From NCBI RefSeq assembly GCF_018614055.1, contig NZ_JAGGPB010000045.1, positions 1 through 64,000 of the forward strand: a stretch of DNA of 64,000 bases, read 5' to 3'. Position numbers and translations under genes: made by a program. Under the pieces are notes generated by a model. The model was not told the DNA's origin. It did not search any database and was given only the letters and a program-made list of their open reading frames with translations. Every line of letters starts with the position of its first letter. The stretch's first letter is position 1. This document shows positions 43,858-52,974 of this stretch, piece after piece. The DNA comes from Streptomyces sp. ISL-98 (GTDB lineage: Bacteria; Actinomycetota; Actinomycetes; Streptomycetales; Streptomycetaceae).

Positions 43858-45240
43858 TCAGTCGAAGCGTGCCGCGAGCAGCACGAAATCCTCCATCGAA
43901 TCCGTAGCGTCGAGCCCGTCCGGCAGCACCGCCCGCAGCACATGGTCGGCCACGGCACGCGGGTCCGCCCTGACCGACTTCGGCACGCTCGCAGCGGCCG
44001 CGTGCAGCCGCGCGAAGGCCCGGTCCATCGGGTCGCCGGTGCGCTGCAGCAGCCCGTCCGTGTAGAGAAGCACCGTTTCTCCGGGCTCCGGCGCGAGCTC
44101 CACGCTCGGCGCCTCCCAGCAGGCCAGCATCCCCAGCGGCGCGGACAGTGACGTCTCCACGAACTCGGTACGCCGTTCACCGATGACCAGCGGCGGGCTG
44201 TGCCCGGCCCCGGCCAGCACGATCCGGCGTTCCGCCGGTTCGCAGTAGGCGAAGAGCGCGGTGGCCGACCTGGCGGGCTCGGTGAGCCGCAGCAGCAGCT
44301 CCAGATCGGACAGTACGGCGACGGGGTCCTCGCCCTCCATCACGGCGTACGCCCGCAGGCTCGCCCGCAGCCGTCCCATCGCGGCCAGTGCGCTCGGCCC
44401 CGATCCGGACACCGACCCGACGGCGAGCCCGAGGGCGCCCTCCGGCAGCGGCAGCGCGTCGTACCAGTCGCCGCCGCCCAGCGCTCCTGTGCGGTGGCGG
44501 GCGGCGAGCTGCACCCCGGCGACCCGGGGCAGCCTGGTGGGCAGCAGCTCCTCGGTTACGGTCGCGACGCGCGCACGGGCGCGCTCCAGCTCCAGCAGCC
44601 GGGCCAGGTGCTCGGAGGCGTACCGCGCATAGAGGCCGGCGAGATGGCGCTGACGCTCCACGGGCTCGGTCGGCTCGTCGTACAGCCAGACGGCCGCGCC
44701 CAGGCGGCCCGCCTGGGTGGACAGGGGCAGGGCGTAACTGGCGGCATAGCCGAGCCGCGCGGCGACCTCGCGGTGGCGCGGGTCGAGTTCCTCCTCGCCG
44801 AGGAGGTCGGGGTGGGCGATCTCGCTGGGGCCGGGGCTTCCGGGGAGGCCGTCGAGGAGGCAGCCGTACGACGTGGAACTACGCGGCACTGTCTCGATGT
44901 GGCCGAGGTCGGCATGGGCGAGGCCGAGGCCGATCGTGGTGGAGGGGCCGTGGCCGTCGGCGGGTTCGAGCACGAGAAGGCCGCGGCGGGCGCCGACGAG
45001 GGCGGCGCCCGCACGGAGCAGTTCGTGCAGAGCGTCGTCGAGCGCACCGGTACGGACCAGGCGTTCCGTGAGTTCGTGGAGGGTGGTGAGATCGGAAACC
45101 CAGCCCGCGAGCCGGTCCTGAAGGACCGCGCCGGCAGGGGCGGGAGGAGTGGGGGCGGGCGGAAGAGGCGCGACAGTGTGCGTGGGACCAGGAACCTTGG
45201 GATCGATTCCAGCCACTTTCGGAACGTGTGGGGCGCTCAT
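43858..45240 (-). CDS. GAF-PP2C (SpoIIE-type) serine/threonine phosphatase
   Basis: 460 residues. A GAF domain lies at about 50-215 (LHELLRAGAALVGARRG..., YDEPTEPV). A SpoIIE/PP2C phosphatase follows (230-460) with GGGDWYDALPL for metal binding and VLLYTDGLLQRTG for the second metal. Such enzymes dephosphorylate anti-anti-sigma proteins. The ATG at 45240 follows AGGAAAG; an upstream in-frame start at 45414 has no leader support. The RsbW-type gene is 1.6 kb away. Confidence 0.88.
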   Translation of the reverse strand: MSAPHVPKVAGIDPKVPGPTHTVAPLPPAPTPPAPAGAVLQDRLAGWVSDLTTLHELTERLVRTGALDDALHELLRAGAALVGARRGLLVLEPADGHGPSTTIGLGLAHADLGHIETVPRSSTSYGCLLDGLPGSPGPSEIAHPDLLGEEELDPRHREVAARLGYAASYALPLSTQAGRLGAAVWLYDEPTEPVERQRHLAGLYARYASEHLARLLELERARARVATVTEELLPTRLPRVAGVQLAARHRTGALGGGDWYDALPLPEGALGLAVGSVSGSGPSALAAMGRLRASLRAYAVMEGEDPVAVLSDLELLLRLTEPARSATALFAYCEPAERRIVLAGAGHSPPLVIGERRTEFVETSLSAPLGMLACWEAPSVELAPEPGETVLLYTDGLLQRTGDPMDRAFARLHAAAASVPKSVRADPRAVADHVLRAVLPDGLDATDSMEDFVLLAARFD

Positions 45241-45820
45241 GATCGCAGGCTTTCCTGCTGGTGCGTTTTGCTCAATAGCATCGCAAACCCCCATGTCATT
45301 CTGCGCCGCTATCAATGCATCCACATGTACACGCACAAGTAAGGGGATGTCCAGCATTGGGATCGTGGGACTCGTGGTGTCTATGGGATAGCCAACTTGG
45401 CCTAAAAATGGCACCTACGGCAATAATTTGCGGTCGACTGAGAGTGTTCGACAGGGGGTACCTCCCGGGCGGAGTCCTGGGGGGAGCGTCATCTCAAACC
45501 GTGATGGGTACCTAATCGGTGATGGCCAGGGGCAGTTGCGACCGCCCCGGAACCTGGCGGCGGGCCGTGGCGTCTTAACCGCCGTAGGCCGCGCCCCATC
45601 CCCGAGCAGCGGGACTGCACTACGGATCAGCAAGCGCCATGCGTGCGCCACCCTCCGCTACGTTTCACGCTCGGCCACGAGGGGTTAACCGTGCCTCAGG
45701 CTGAAAGTTCGGCGATACGCCAACCAGTACGCAGCCAGTACGCGACGAGCACGCGCAGTGAAGTGACGCACACGAAGTGCAATGTGGACCTCGGCGTTCA
45801 ACGGAAAGGAACGAGCGCTC
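45241..45820. other. 580-bp divergent intergenic region
   Basis: No gene is supported between the PP2C phosphatase and the Prim-Pol-like gene. The left 150 bp is AT-richer. Two direct GGGTACCT copies (45456-45463 and 45506-45513) are spaced 50 bp, and near-repeats CCGTGATGGG / CGGTGATGGC flank the second. They could be regulator sites for either gene. Confidence 0.5.
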
Positions 45821-46513
45821 ATGCGCGAGATCCTCGGAAGGCGACGCAGGCTCCGGTTCCGGCGAAGTGAGGAGTCTGCCCAACTCGGCGCGGCGCTGAC
45901 CTGCGCCACCGCGTGGCAGTGGCCCGTTCTTCCCGGCGTGGGCCTGAAGACGTCGGGCGGTCGCGGCAGCCGCGGCGACCGCGCACAGGGCTGTGCCTGC
46001 CCCGACCCCGAGTGCGTGGTTCCCGGCGCGCACCCCTTCGACCCGGGCATCCTGGCCGCCACGACGGACGAACGCCTCATCCGCTGGTGGTGGACGAACC
46101 GCCCGACGGCCCCGATCATGCTGGCCACCGGCGGCCGCGCGCCCTGCGCACTCAGCCTCCCCGCAGTGGCCGGCGCCGTCGCGCTGACCGCGCTCGACGG
46201 GATGGGCATGCGCCTCGGCCCGGTCGTCGCGACCCCGACCCGGTGGTCGCTGCTGGTCGCCCCGTACTCCCTGGAGCGGCTCGGCGAGCTGCTGTACGCC
46301 AAGGACTGGGTGCCCAGTTCGCTGCGGTTCCACGGCGAGGGCGGCTATCTGGTGCTGCCGCCCTCCGAGACCGGGACGGGACAGGTCCGCTGGGAACGGG
46401 CACCTCTGGCCGGTTCCGCGGCGCCCTGGCTGCCGGATGTCGAGGCGGTCCTGGACGCACTGGTCGCGGCGAGCAACGGCGCACCGGACGGTGGCAGCCG
46501 CCTCGCCTACTGA
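45821..46513 (+). CDS. degenerate Prim-Pol (AEP primase/polymerase) domain protein
   Basis: 230 residues. The frame, length and landmarks are those of bifunctional DNA primase/polymerase N-domains: an N-terminal AALTCATAWQWPVLPG, a Cys-His knot (CACPDPECVVPGAHP), and EGGYLVLPPSE matching the third AEP block. The expected acidic pair of motif I is missing: GAVALTALDG replaces the DxD strand. The GGxH of motif II is TPTRWSLL. So a catalytic role is unlikely and it may be a structural or regulatory relic. ATG 45821 follows GGAAAGGA. Confidence 0.75.
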   Translation: MREILGRRRRLRFRRSEESAQLGAALTCATAWQWPVLPGVGLKTSGGRGSRGDRAQGCACPDPECVVPGAHPFDPGILAATTDERLIRWWWTNRPTAPIMLATGGRAPCALSLPAVAGAVALTALDGMGMRLGPVVATPTRWSLLVAPYSLERLGELLYAKDWVPSSLRFHGEGGYLVLPPSETGTGQVRWERAPLAGSAAPWLPDVEAVLDALVAASNGAPDGGSRLAY

Positions 46514-46774
46514 GGGCGTGCGGCGAGGGGCGCGCTGACGCACGTACTGATGCGTGTACCGGCGCCTGTGCCGACGGGCCCTGACGCGTGTACGGAGCGG
46601 CGGGCAGCGTGCTCGTGTCCCGGCGGCGCGGATTTACGCACGACGCGCCGCCGGCTCACTCGTACGGGTGTGAGCGGGCCCGAGTTCTCGGGTAACAGGC
46701 GCGCGGCTGACGCGGGCGTTCCCCATCCGTCGATATCTTCGGCCCACCGTCAGGAATTCCCGGGCGGCTGACAG

Positions 46775-47323
46775 GTGGGACCCGCTTTGAACCTCCGCAT
46801 GATCGGGCTCGCAGTCGTCGTAGTGTTCACCGTCCTGCTGCCGCTGGCCGGCGCAGCCGCGGAACCCGATCCCGTACCCCTGCCCGTACCGCTGCCCGTA
46901 CCACTGCTCGACGACGCGAAGGCCTCTCCGGCTGCTGTCCCCCCGCCCGAGTCGTCGCAGTCATCACAGCCGTTGCAGCCGTCGCCCGTGCGGTGCGGTC
47001 CCGAGCTCACCTCCCCTGAGGGGATCGAGGTCCAGACCTGCGTGCTGACCGAGGGGGACAGTACGTGGGCGCGGGCGTACTACCGCAATGCCTCGGGCGA
47101 GGAACTGAGGTCCGCACTCTCGCTGATGGGACCCGGTGGGCGCGCCCTGCAGATGCATTGCAAGGTGCGTGCGGACGACGAACCGGGAGTGTGTGAAACA
47201 CCGCGAGAGCCGACTCGCGGAAAAGCCGCGCATTACACGGCGGTGGCTGAGTTCGCTGCGGCCGGAAACGGACCGTTGCTGCTGAGGTCGGGGAGTAACT
47301 CTGCTGCGCCTGCGCCCCGTTGA
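46775..47323 (+). CDS. secreted small protein with proline-rich linker
   Basis: About 182 residues. A hydrophobic signal segment (roughly 9-29, ending GAAAEP) is followed by a repeated (D)PVPLPVPLPVPLL linker and a small domain with three Cys (RCGPEL, QTCVLTEG, MHCKVR, and VCETP). The start is uncertain: GTG 46775, TTG 46787 and ATG 46799 are all possible. No known family is recognised. Confidence 0.6.
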   Translation: MGPALNLRMIGLAVVVVFTVLLPLAGAAAEPDPVPLPVPLPVPLLDDAKASPAAVPPPESSQSSQPLQPSPVRCGPELTSPEGIEVQTCVLTEGDSTWARAYYRNASGEELRSALSLMGPGGRALQMHCKVRADDEPGVCETPREPTRGKAAHYTAVAEFAAAGNGPLLLRSGSNSAAPAPR

Positions 47324-47511
47324 CCGGGGAATATGACGCGCGACCTGTCCGGGAAATGCCGTGGCATTGACTCCGAAACGTCAGACGCCCGGTCGCTGGC
47401 GACGGGGGATGCACCAGCGACCGGGCTCCGAGAACGGTAACAAGAGATCTGCGGTTGGCAAATTCGATCTCGCCTATTCAGACAGTTATTTACCTGCCAG
47501 TACAGGGAGTT

Positions 47512-47525
47512 GTGACCGGGGTCAC
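47512..47525. promoter_or_regulatory. Crp-like palindrome
   Basis: GTGACCGGGGTCAC is a perfect 14-bp palindrome that also fits GTG-N6-GNCAC, the reported S. coelicolor Crp motif. It lies between converging genes, so a direct promoter role is doubtful. Confidence 0.35.
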
Positions 47526-47551
47526 CGATCGCCCGACAGAAATCGTCACTG

Positions 47552-48526
47552 TCAGCTGAGCGTCACTTGGCGGTTGGTGAGCCCGCCCCGCGCGCGGCGC
47601 TCCTCCGGAGTCAGCGGGGCGTCCGACGTGAGCGCCGCAGCGAGCCGCTCCGCGAGCTCCGCGGCGGGCTTCTCGATGTCCTGCGCCGTGACCTCGCTGG
47701 GCAGGTCCCAGACCGGAACCATCAGCCCGTGCGCCCGGAAGGAGCCGACCAGACGGGTGCCTTCGCCGAGCGACGACGTACCGGCGGCGTGCAGCCGGGC
47801 GAGGGCGTCGAGCAGCTGCTCCTCGGCGTAGGGCATGACCCAGCGCAGGTGGTTCTTCTCGGGAGTCTCGCACCAGTACGCGGCGTCGACGCCGGTCAGC
47901 CTGACCGTCGGGATCGCGGCCGCGTTGGCGCGCTCGAGCGACGCGCTCACGTCGGGCGTCGCGTTCTCCGCGTCCGGAACCCAGAACTCGAAGCCCGAGT
48001 GCACGGTGGGCTCGAAGGCCGCATCGGGGTCGAGGAGGTCCTGGAGGCGAGGCCCGTCGGCCGGGGCGCGCTCGGCGGCGACCGGGGTACCGGGCTTGGC
48101 GGTCAGTGCGCGCCGGAGGGTGTCGGCGAGGTCGCGGCTGAGGTCGCCGGAGGGCGTGTCGTTCTGCAGGCCGAGCAGGACGGAGCCGTCGTCGCGGCGC
48201 AGGGCGGGCCACGCCATCGGCAGTACGGTCGCCAGCGTGACGGAGGGGACCCCCACGGGCAGCCCGTCCTTCAGCGTCAGCGGGGCGGTCGCCGCGGGCA
48301 CCAGCTCGCGCAGGGCGACCCAGTCGCTCTCCCCGGCCAGGCCTTCGAAGGGGCGCTGGACCAGCTCGGTCACGGCGTGCGAGGCGGCGCGGCCGTGGCA
48401 GGCCTTGTAACGACGGCCGGAACCGCACGGGCAGGGCTCGCGGGCCCCGACCACCGGCACCTCCCCGCTGGATACCTGAGCCTGCGGCTTGGTTCCCCTT
48501 GCGGGCTGGGGGCGCTTCTTGGCCAT
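47552..48526 (-). CDS. SEC-C motif protein (DUF5926-like)
   Basis: 324 residues. An N-terminal SEC-C zinc motif, PCPCGSGRRYKACHG, about 30 residues in, precedes an acidic, helical body of unknown fold (VALRELVPAATAPLTL, PTVHSGFEFWVPD). The SEC-C motif elsewhere binds ribosome or SecB-type partners. ATG 48526 (MAKKRPQ) is chosen over an earlier ATG, since GGGAGAAG lies upstream. The family name is recalled, not verified. Confidence 0.75.
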   Translation of the reverse strand: MAKKRPQPARGTKPQAQVSSGEVPVVGAREPCPCGSGRRYKACHGRAASHAVTELVQRPFEGLAGESDWVALRELVPAATAPLTLKDGLPVGVPSVTLATVLPMAWPALRRDDGSVLLGLQNDTPSGDLSRDLADTLRRALTAKPGTPVAAERAPADGPRLQDLLDPDAAFEPTVHSGFEFWVPDAENATPDVSASLERANAAAIPTVRLTGVDAAYWCETPEKNHLRWVMPYAEEQLLDALARLHAAGTSSLGEGTRLVGSFRAHGLMVPVWDLPSEVTAQDIEKPAAELAERLAAALTSDAPLTPEERRARGGLTNRQVTLS

Positions 48527-48734
48527 GGCTTGGCTTCTCCCGTTCACGGCATTGCTGTGTCGGGCGCGAGCCTAGCCGCTGTGCCGCCCGGATCTGACGG
48601 GCCGTCCCGGGACATGCGGAAACGGCACAGGGAGGCGGTCTTTGGACGGCGGCCTTCGGCGGCGGCCCGGGACGGGCCCGGCCGCATGGCCTGGTCCGCT
48701 GGGCCCCGCGCCCGGCTCGGTCCGGCCCTCCGGA

Positions 48735-49247
48735 TCAGTCCAGGTCTTCGAAAGTGGCCGCGAAGTCCATCCCGGGGCTTGTGACGCGCGTAGCGAAGTC
48801 GTCGTGACGATGCCCCTCCGTCACTTTTACCCAGACCGTGACTTCGCCGGACGCACTGTCCCGCACACCCCAGTCCTGTGCCAGCGCACTGATGATGTTG
48901 AGCCCGCGGCCGCCGCGCGCGGTGACCGAAGGTGTGGCCGGAACCGGTCGGGTCGGACCGCCTCCGTCCGTCACCTCGACGGTCAGCCTGCCTGCTCTGT
49001 CGACGCGCCATGCGGCGCGGATGTCACCGTCACCGACCTCCGCCTGCCCCAGCGGCCTGCCATGACGGCAGGCATTGCTGAGCAGTTCGGAAAGGATCAG
49101 TACGGCATCGTCAATGACCGATTCGGACACCCCGTTCACGCGCAGCTCATCACGCATGCGATGTCTCGCCTCACCCACGCCCGCAGGGCCATGGGGTACG
49201 GCCATGCTCGACGACGTGGGCACTTCCCGTGCCACCACAAACGCCAC
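48735..49247 (-). CDS. RsbW-type ATP-binding protein 2
   Basis: 170 residues, one GHKL domain: N box LILSELLSNACRHG, G1 VTDGGGP and G2 GGRGLNIISAL. Like the protein at 41814 it is probably an anti-sigma or anti-anti-sigma switch kinase. Its GTG at 49247 follows GGAGG. It lies upstream of the SEC-C gene on the same strand but 208 bp away. Confidence 0.87.
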   Translation of the reverse strand: MAFVVAREVPTSSSMAVPHGPAGVGEARHRMRDELRVNGVSESVIDDAVLILSELLSNACRHGRPLGQAEVGDGDIRAAWRVDRAGRLTVEVTDGGGPTRPVPATPSVTARGGRGLNIISALAQDWGVRDSASGEVTVWVKVTEGHRHDDFATRVTSPGMDFAATFEDLD

Positions 49248-49387
49248 CCCCGAGACCTCCTTCGCCCCACGCCACGAAGTGAATGCCCCAATGGCCTGGA
49301 CCGGAAACCGGCCAGGCGTCGGTCAGTGACGCACTCGCAACGATCGAACACGGACCGAACGCGCCGGTGCACTCCCTGTAACGGCCG

Positions 49388-50203
49388 TCAGAGGCGACCC
49401 AATTGAGACAGCACCCGTTTCGGGCGATTCGTAATAATTGCGTCCACACCGAGACGTACACAGAGGTCGACGTCTTCGGGCTCGTTCACCGTCCACACGT
49501 GCACCCGGTGCCCCGCGCGGTGCAGCCGCGCGATGTAGCCGGGGTGGTTCCGGACGATCCGCATCCCGGGGCCGGCGATCCGCGCGCCGGCCGGAAGTCG
49601 TCCGTCGCGCAGTCGCGGCGACACGAACTGCATCAGATAGACGGTCGGGATGGTCGGTGCGGCGGCGGCGACGCGGTGCAGTGAGCGCGCCGAGAAGCTC
49701 ATGATCCGTACGGGCGAGGGCCCGGCGGCTTCGGGAGCGTCGAGGCCGAAGCGCTTCAGGAGGTGGAGGAGCCGCTCCTCGACCTGGCCGGCCCAGCGGG
49801 TGGGGTGCTTCGTCTCAATGGCGAGCTCGATGTGGCGACCGGAGTCCGTGACCAGCTCCAGGAGCCGCTCGAGGGTGAGTACGGAGGTGAGGCCGTGGTC
49901 CGGGTCCCGGCCGGGATCCCAGTCGGGGGACTCGTCGCGGTCCTTCCACGAGCCGAAGTCCAGGGCGGCGAGGTCGGCCAGTTCGAGGGCCGAGACGGCG
50001 CCGCGGCCGTTGGACGTACGGTTCACCCGGCGGTCGTGCACGCAGACGAGGTGCCCGTCCGCGGTGAGCCGTACATCGCATTCGAGGGCGTCCGCGCCGT
50101 CCTCGATGGCCTTCATGTACGCGGCCAGGGTGTGCTCGGGGGCGTCCTCGGAGGCCCCGCGGTGAGCGACGACTTGGATGGTGTGCTGCCGTGCGTGGGT
50201 CAC
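49388..50203 (-). CDS. glycerophosphodiester phosphodiesterase
   Basis: About 271 residues with the GDPD motif: AHRGASEDAPEHT, the ECDVRLTADG metal site and HDRRVNRT. A late VWTVNEPEDVDLCVRLG closes the TIM barrel. It cleaves glycerophosphodiesters to glycerol-3-phosphate. No signal peptide is present, so it is cytoplasmic. GTG 50203 is the best start though its ribosome site is weak. It is divergent from the HtrA-like gene. Confidence 0.88.
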   Translation of the reverse strand: MTHARQHTIQVVAHRGASEDAPEHTLAAYMKAIEDGADALECDVRLTADGHLVCVHDRRVNRTSNGRGAVSALELADLAALDFGSWKDRDESPDWDPGRDPDHGLTSVLTLERLLELVTDSGRHIELAIETKHPTRWAGQVEERLLHLLKRFGLDAPEAAGPSPVRIMSFSARSLHRVAAAAPTIPTVYLMQFVSPRLRDGRLPAGARIAGPGMRIVRNHPGYIARLHRAGHRVHVWTVNEPEDVDLCVRLGVDAIITNRPKRVLSQLGRL

Positions 50204-50458
50204 CGCGTCATGGTGCCACCGCGACGGGGAAGACGGGGAAGGCAGGGGAGGCGGGCACAGGTGAACTCCTGGAGGTGCGCCCGCTTTGTCCGAAGTAAAG
50301 GATGGTCGGTGGATGCACAGCTCCCGCTTACGGTCCTCTGACGTGTGGTGGGAAAAGCTGGCAGCGGACACTTGCACAGTGGGACGTTGACCGAAGGTTG
50401 ACCGAAGGCCGACTGAGCCCGACCTGAGACCCGACCCTGGGACCGAGGAGAAGAAGCT

Positions 50459-51952
50459 GTGAGCACAGAGAACGAGGGCACTGCGGTTCCGGCCGCCCCG
50501 TCTGAACCTCCCGTGCCGGCGGCCGCTCCCGGGACCGCTGCCGAGCCGGAGAGCACCCCGGCGCCGGGCGACGGCAGTGCTTACGACCAGTCGGCACCTG
50601 CGCCGGAACCGCCGGCGCACACCCCCACCTCCCAGCACGGCCACACCCCTGCCCCTCCCTCTCCCCTTCAGCACGCGCATGCCGGGGCCCCGGCCGGGAC
50701 CGCGCAGACACAGGGCGCCGGCCCCGGATGGCCGCCGCCTCCTCCGGCGATGCCCTCGTACGGCGGCGAAGCCGGGGGCGGCTCCGCGTGGGGCTCGCCC
50801 ATGGCGCCCGTACCGCCGGCGCAGAAGAAGCGGCGTACCGGCGGCCTGGTCGCCGCGGTGCTGGCCGCCGCGCTGGTCGCGGGCGGTGTCGGCGGGGGCA
50901 TCGGGTACTGGGCCGCGGAGCGCAACGACGACTCCACCGACTCGACCACCCTCTCGGCCGCAGGTAACCCGAAGGACTTCAAGCGCGACGCGGGCACCGT
51001 CGCGGCGGTCGCGGCAAAGGCGCTGCCGAGTGTCGTCACGATCCAGGCGCAGGGAGGGGACGGCGAGGGCGGTACGGGCACCGGTTTCGTCTACGACAAG
51101 CAGGGCCACATCGTCACCAACAACCACGTGGTGGCGTCCGCGGCCGACAGCGGCGAACTGTCCGTCACGTTCTCCAACGGCAAGAAGTACGACGCCGAGG
51201 TGGTCGGCCGTGCGCAGGGTTACGACGTAGCCGTGCTGAAGCTGAAGAACGCCCCTTCGAGCCTGGCCCCGCTGCCGTTGGGCAACTCGGACCAGGTCGC
51301 CGTCGGAGACTCGACGATCGCCATCGGAGCCCCCTTCGGCCTGTCGAACACGGTCACGACCGGCATCATCAGCGCCAAGAACCGCCCGGTGGCCTCGGGC
51401 GACGGCCAGGGCAGCAAGGCCTCGTACATGAGCGCACTGCAGACCGACGCCTCGATCAACCCGGGCAACTCCGGCGGCCCGCTGCTCGATTCGCGCGGCG
51501 CTGTCATCGGCATCAACTCGGCCATCCAGTCCGCCGGTACAGGCGGCGGCTTCGGCCAGTCACAGGCGGGCTCGATAGGCCTCGGCTTCGCGATCCCGGT
51601 CAACCAGGCCGATACGGTCGCCCAGCAGCTGATCAAGACGCGTCAGCCGGTCTACCCGGTGATCGGCGCGACGGTCTCCATGGACGAGAAGAGCGAGGGC
51701 GGCGCCACGATCGCGGACACCGGCGCCGACGGCTCAGCGGCGATCCAGCCCAACGGCCCGGCCGCCAAGGCCGGCCTCAAGCCGGGCGATGTCATCACGA
51801 AGCTCGGCGACCGGGCGATCGACAGCGGCCCGACCCTGATCAGCGAGATCTGGACGCACAAGCCGGGCGACAAGGTCATGCTGACGTACGAACGCGACGG
51901 CAAGACGTCCACGGTCGAAGTAACCCTGGGCCAGCGCAAGGGCGACGGCTGA
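50459..51952 (+). CDS. HtrA/DegP-like membrane-anchored serine protease with PDZ domain
   Basis: 497 residues. A Pro/Ala-rich cytoplasmic stretch (1-120), a single transmembrane helix (about 128-152), a trypsin-like S1C domain with triad H223 (NNHVV), D256 (YDVAVL) and S338 (PGNSGGPLL), and a C-terminal PDZ domain (GPAAKAGLKPGDVITKLGDR; quoted in part). It acts outside the membrane on misfolded envelope proteins. GTG 50459 follows GAGGAGAAG. Upstream near-repeats (GGTTGACCGAAGG, 50385-50410) may reflect control by an envelope-stress factor. Confidence 0.93.
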   Translation: MSTENEGTAVPAAPSEPPVPAAAPGTAAEPESTPAPGDGSAYDQSAPAPEPPAHTPTSQHGHTPAPPSPLQHAHAGAPAGTAQTQGAGPGWPPPPPAMPSYGGEAGGGSAWGSPMAPVPPAQKKRRTGGLVAAVLAAALVAGGVGGGIGYWAAERNDDSTDSTTLSAAGNPKDFKRDAGTVAAVAAKALPSVVTIQAQGGDGEGGTGTGFVYDKQGHIVTNNHVVASAADSGELSVTFSNGKKYDAEVVGRAQGYDVAVLKLKNAPSSLAPLPLGNSDQVAVGDSTIAIGAPFGLSNTVTTGIISAKNRPVASGDGQGSKASYMSALQTDASINPGNSGGPLLDSRGAVIGINSAIQSAGTGGGFGQSQAGSIGLGFAIPVNQADTVAQQLIKTRQPVYPVIGATVSMDEKSEGGATIADTGADGSAAIQPNGPAAKAGLKPGDVITKLGDRAIDSGPTLISEIWTHKPGDKVMLTYERDGKTSTVEVTLGQRKGDG

Positions 51953-51994
51953 CCGGCTAGGCTGTCCTCGCGTCACCGCAGGCCGGTGGCGCGG

Positions 51995-52081
51995 GGTGGG
52001 TTGCCCGAGCGGCCTAAGGGAACGGTCTTGAAAACCGTCGTGGCAGCGATGTCACCGTGGGTTCAAATCCCACACCCACCG
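51995..52081 (+). tRNA. tRNA-Ser (UGA anticodon)
   Basis: The acceptor stem GGTGGGT pairs with ACCCACC (52074-52080), with discriminator G at 52081. The anticodon TGA is at 52029-52031. The T loop GGTTCAAATCC and a long variable arm (GTGGCAGCGATGTCAC) mark the class II serine form. CCA is not encoded. The 3' half is a common integration site for actinomycete elements; integrase remains lie 0.9 kb downstream. Confidence 0.97.
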
Positions 52082-52109
52082 CACAGCTCAACATAGGTAC
52101 AGGTCAGAA

Positions 52110-52136
52110 GGGGTGTCCCGAATCGTCGGGCACCCC
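52110..52136 (+). terminator. terminator after tRNA-Ser
   Basis: GGGGTG/CACCCC and CCCGA/TCGGG stack with one bulged T, followed by TTCGTCG. It starts 28 bp after the tRNA end and fits a factor-independent terminator. Confidence 0.75.
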
Positions 52137-52566
52137 TTCGTCGTGCCGCCTGTCTCACCTTGATCCGCCCGTGTCACGTCGTCGACCAGTGTGTGTGGAC
52201 CAGGCGTGGACCGCGCCGAAGTCACGACTGTCCAGGTCAGACCATGCGCCGCACGAACGGTGGTGGACCAGAGGGTCCCGTCACACGGGAGCTATGTTCG
52301 GAGCTTGTCCGTCTGGGGATCGAAGCAGACAAGTCCCATTGAGGAGGCGAGCTGCACCGCATGGGCAGAAGCCTCCTGGTCCGTGCTCCACCTCGCCCAC
52401 CCCGGCGTCGGCTCGTCGCCCGGCACGCCGCCTCTCATAACCCGGCTTCCAGGCCCGCTGATCAACCGTCACGGTTCACCCGAACGCCGATCCAGCCGCC
52501 CGTGCCTGCCACGCGCGTTCGGTCGTTGACCCACGACCAGTATCTATGATTTGAGGGAGACCCCAG
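52137..52566. other. 430-bp remnant region with no intact gene
   Basis: Only short frames are found. One stretch around 52275-52340 would translate as VTRELCSELVRLGIEADKSH, which resembles the start of small hypothetical proteins from Streptomyces integrative elements and stops early. The stretch likely holds decayed element DNA plus the promoter of the EF-hand gene. Confidence 0.4.
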
Positions 52567-52767
52567 ATGAGTGCCGACAAGCGCGCAGCCTTCGACAAGA
52601 TCGACACCGATCAGGACGGCTTCATCACCGCCGACGAATTCAAGGCGTCTCTCCAGACCGCCAGTGGGAAGGTCTCGGACGAGAACGCCAAGATGGTCGT
52701 GCGGATGGCCGACGAGAACGGCGACAAGAAGATCGACTTCGACGAGTACGCCAAGTTCGCCCGCTGA
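52567..52767 (+). CDS. small calmodulin-like EF-hand protein
   Basis: 66 residues with a paired EF-hand. Loop 1 is DTDQDGFITADE and loop 2 DENGDKKIDFDE; both keep Asp/Asn at positions 1, 3 and 5, Gly or Lys at 6 and Glu at 12, so calcium binding is expected. ATG 52567 follows GAGGGAG. Small EF-hand proteins are common in Streptomyces; the targets are mostly unknown. It ends 12 bp before a strong hairpin. Confidence 0.9.
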   Translation: MSADKRAAFDKIDTDQDGFITADEFKASLQTASGKVSDENAKMVVRMADENGDKKIDFDEYAKFAR

Positions 52768-52778
52768 GTCGGCATACG

Positions 52779-52814
52779 AGGGCGGCCCCGGTCTCATCGG
52801 ACCGTGGCCGCCCT
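52779..52814 (+). terminator. terminator after the EF-hand gene
   Basis: AGGGCGGCC pairs with GGCCGCCCT, with an inner GGTC/GACC stem and TT after it. It starts 12 bp after the EF-hand stop. Confidence 0.75.
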
Positions 52815-52855
52815 TCGCGCTGCTACGTACCACCGGCAAGTAGCTCAACAAACAG

Positions 52856-52891
52856 AGCTGGGGGAAGAAGCATTTGCTTCTTCCCCCAGCT
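52856..52891. terminator. 36-bp near-perfect inverted repeat (bidirectional hairpin)
   Basis: A 17-bp perfect stem AGCTGGGGGAAGAAGCA with a two-base TT centre. It sits 84 bp past the integrase remnant's stop and 42 bp past the first terminator. It can serve both directions. An inverted repeat this long could also be a recombination or element-end signal. Confidence 0.6.
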
Positions 52892-52974
52892 TCCGTCTGT
52901 AGCGAACCTGCCGAACTCCGGTCCTCTGCGCCGCCTGGCCGCACGTGGCACATGGTGACGCCTGACGTGGCCGT

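Noticed and set aside
49388..51127. Extension of the glycerophosphodiesterase to 579 residues
   Set aside because: The added part overlaps the HtrA-like gene on the other strand and is low-complexity.
51126..51131. Other CACGTG sites (51126, 52942, 58215, 62430, 62610) as parS
   Set aside because: Flanks do not extend to the 14-bp consensus; they are ordinary coding E-box-like hexamers.
52160..52529. Short frames after tRNA-Ser as possible genes
   Set aside because: They stop early and overlap; best read as remnants.
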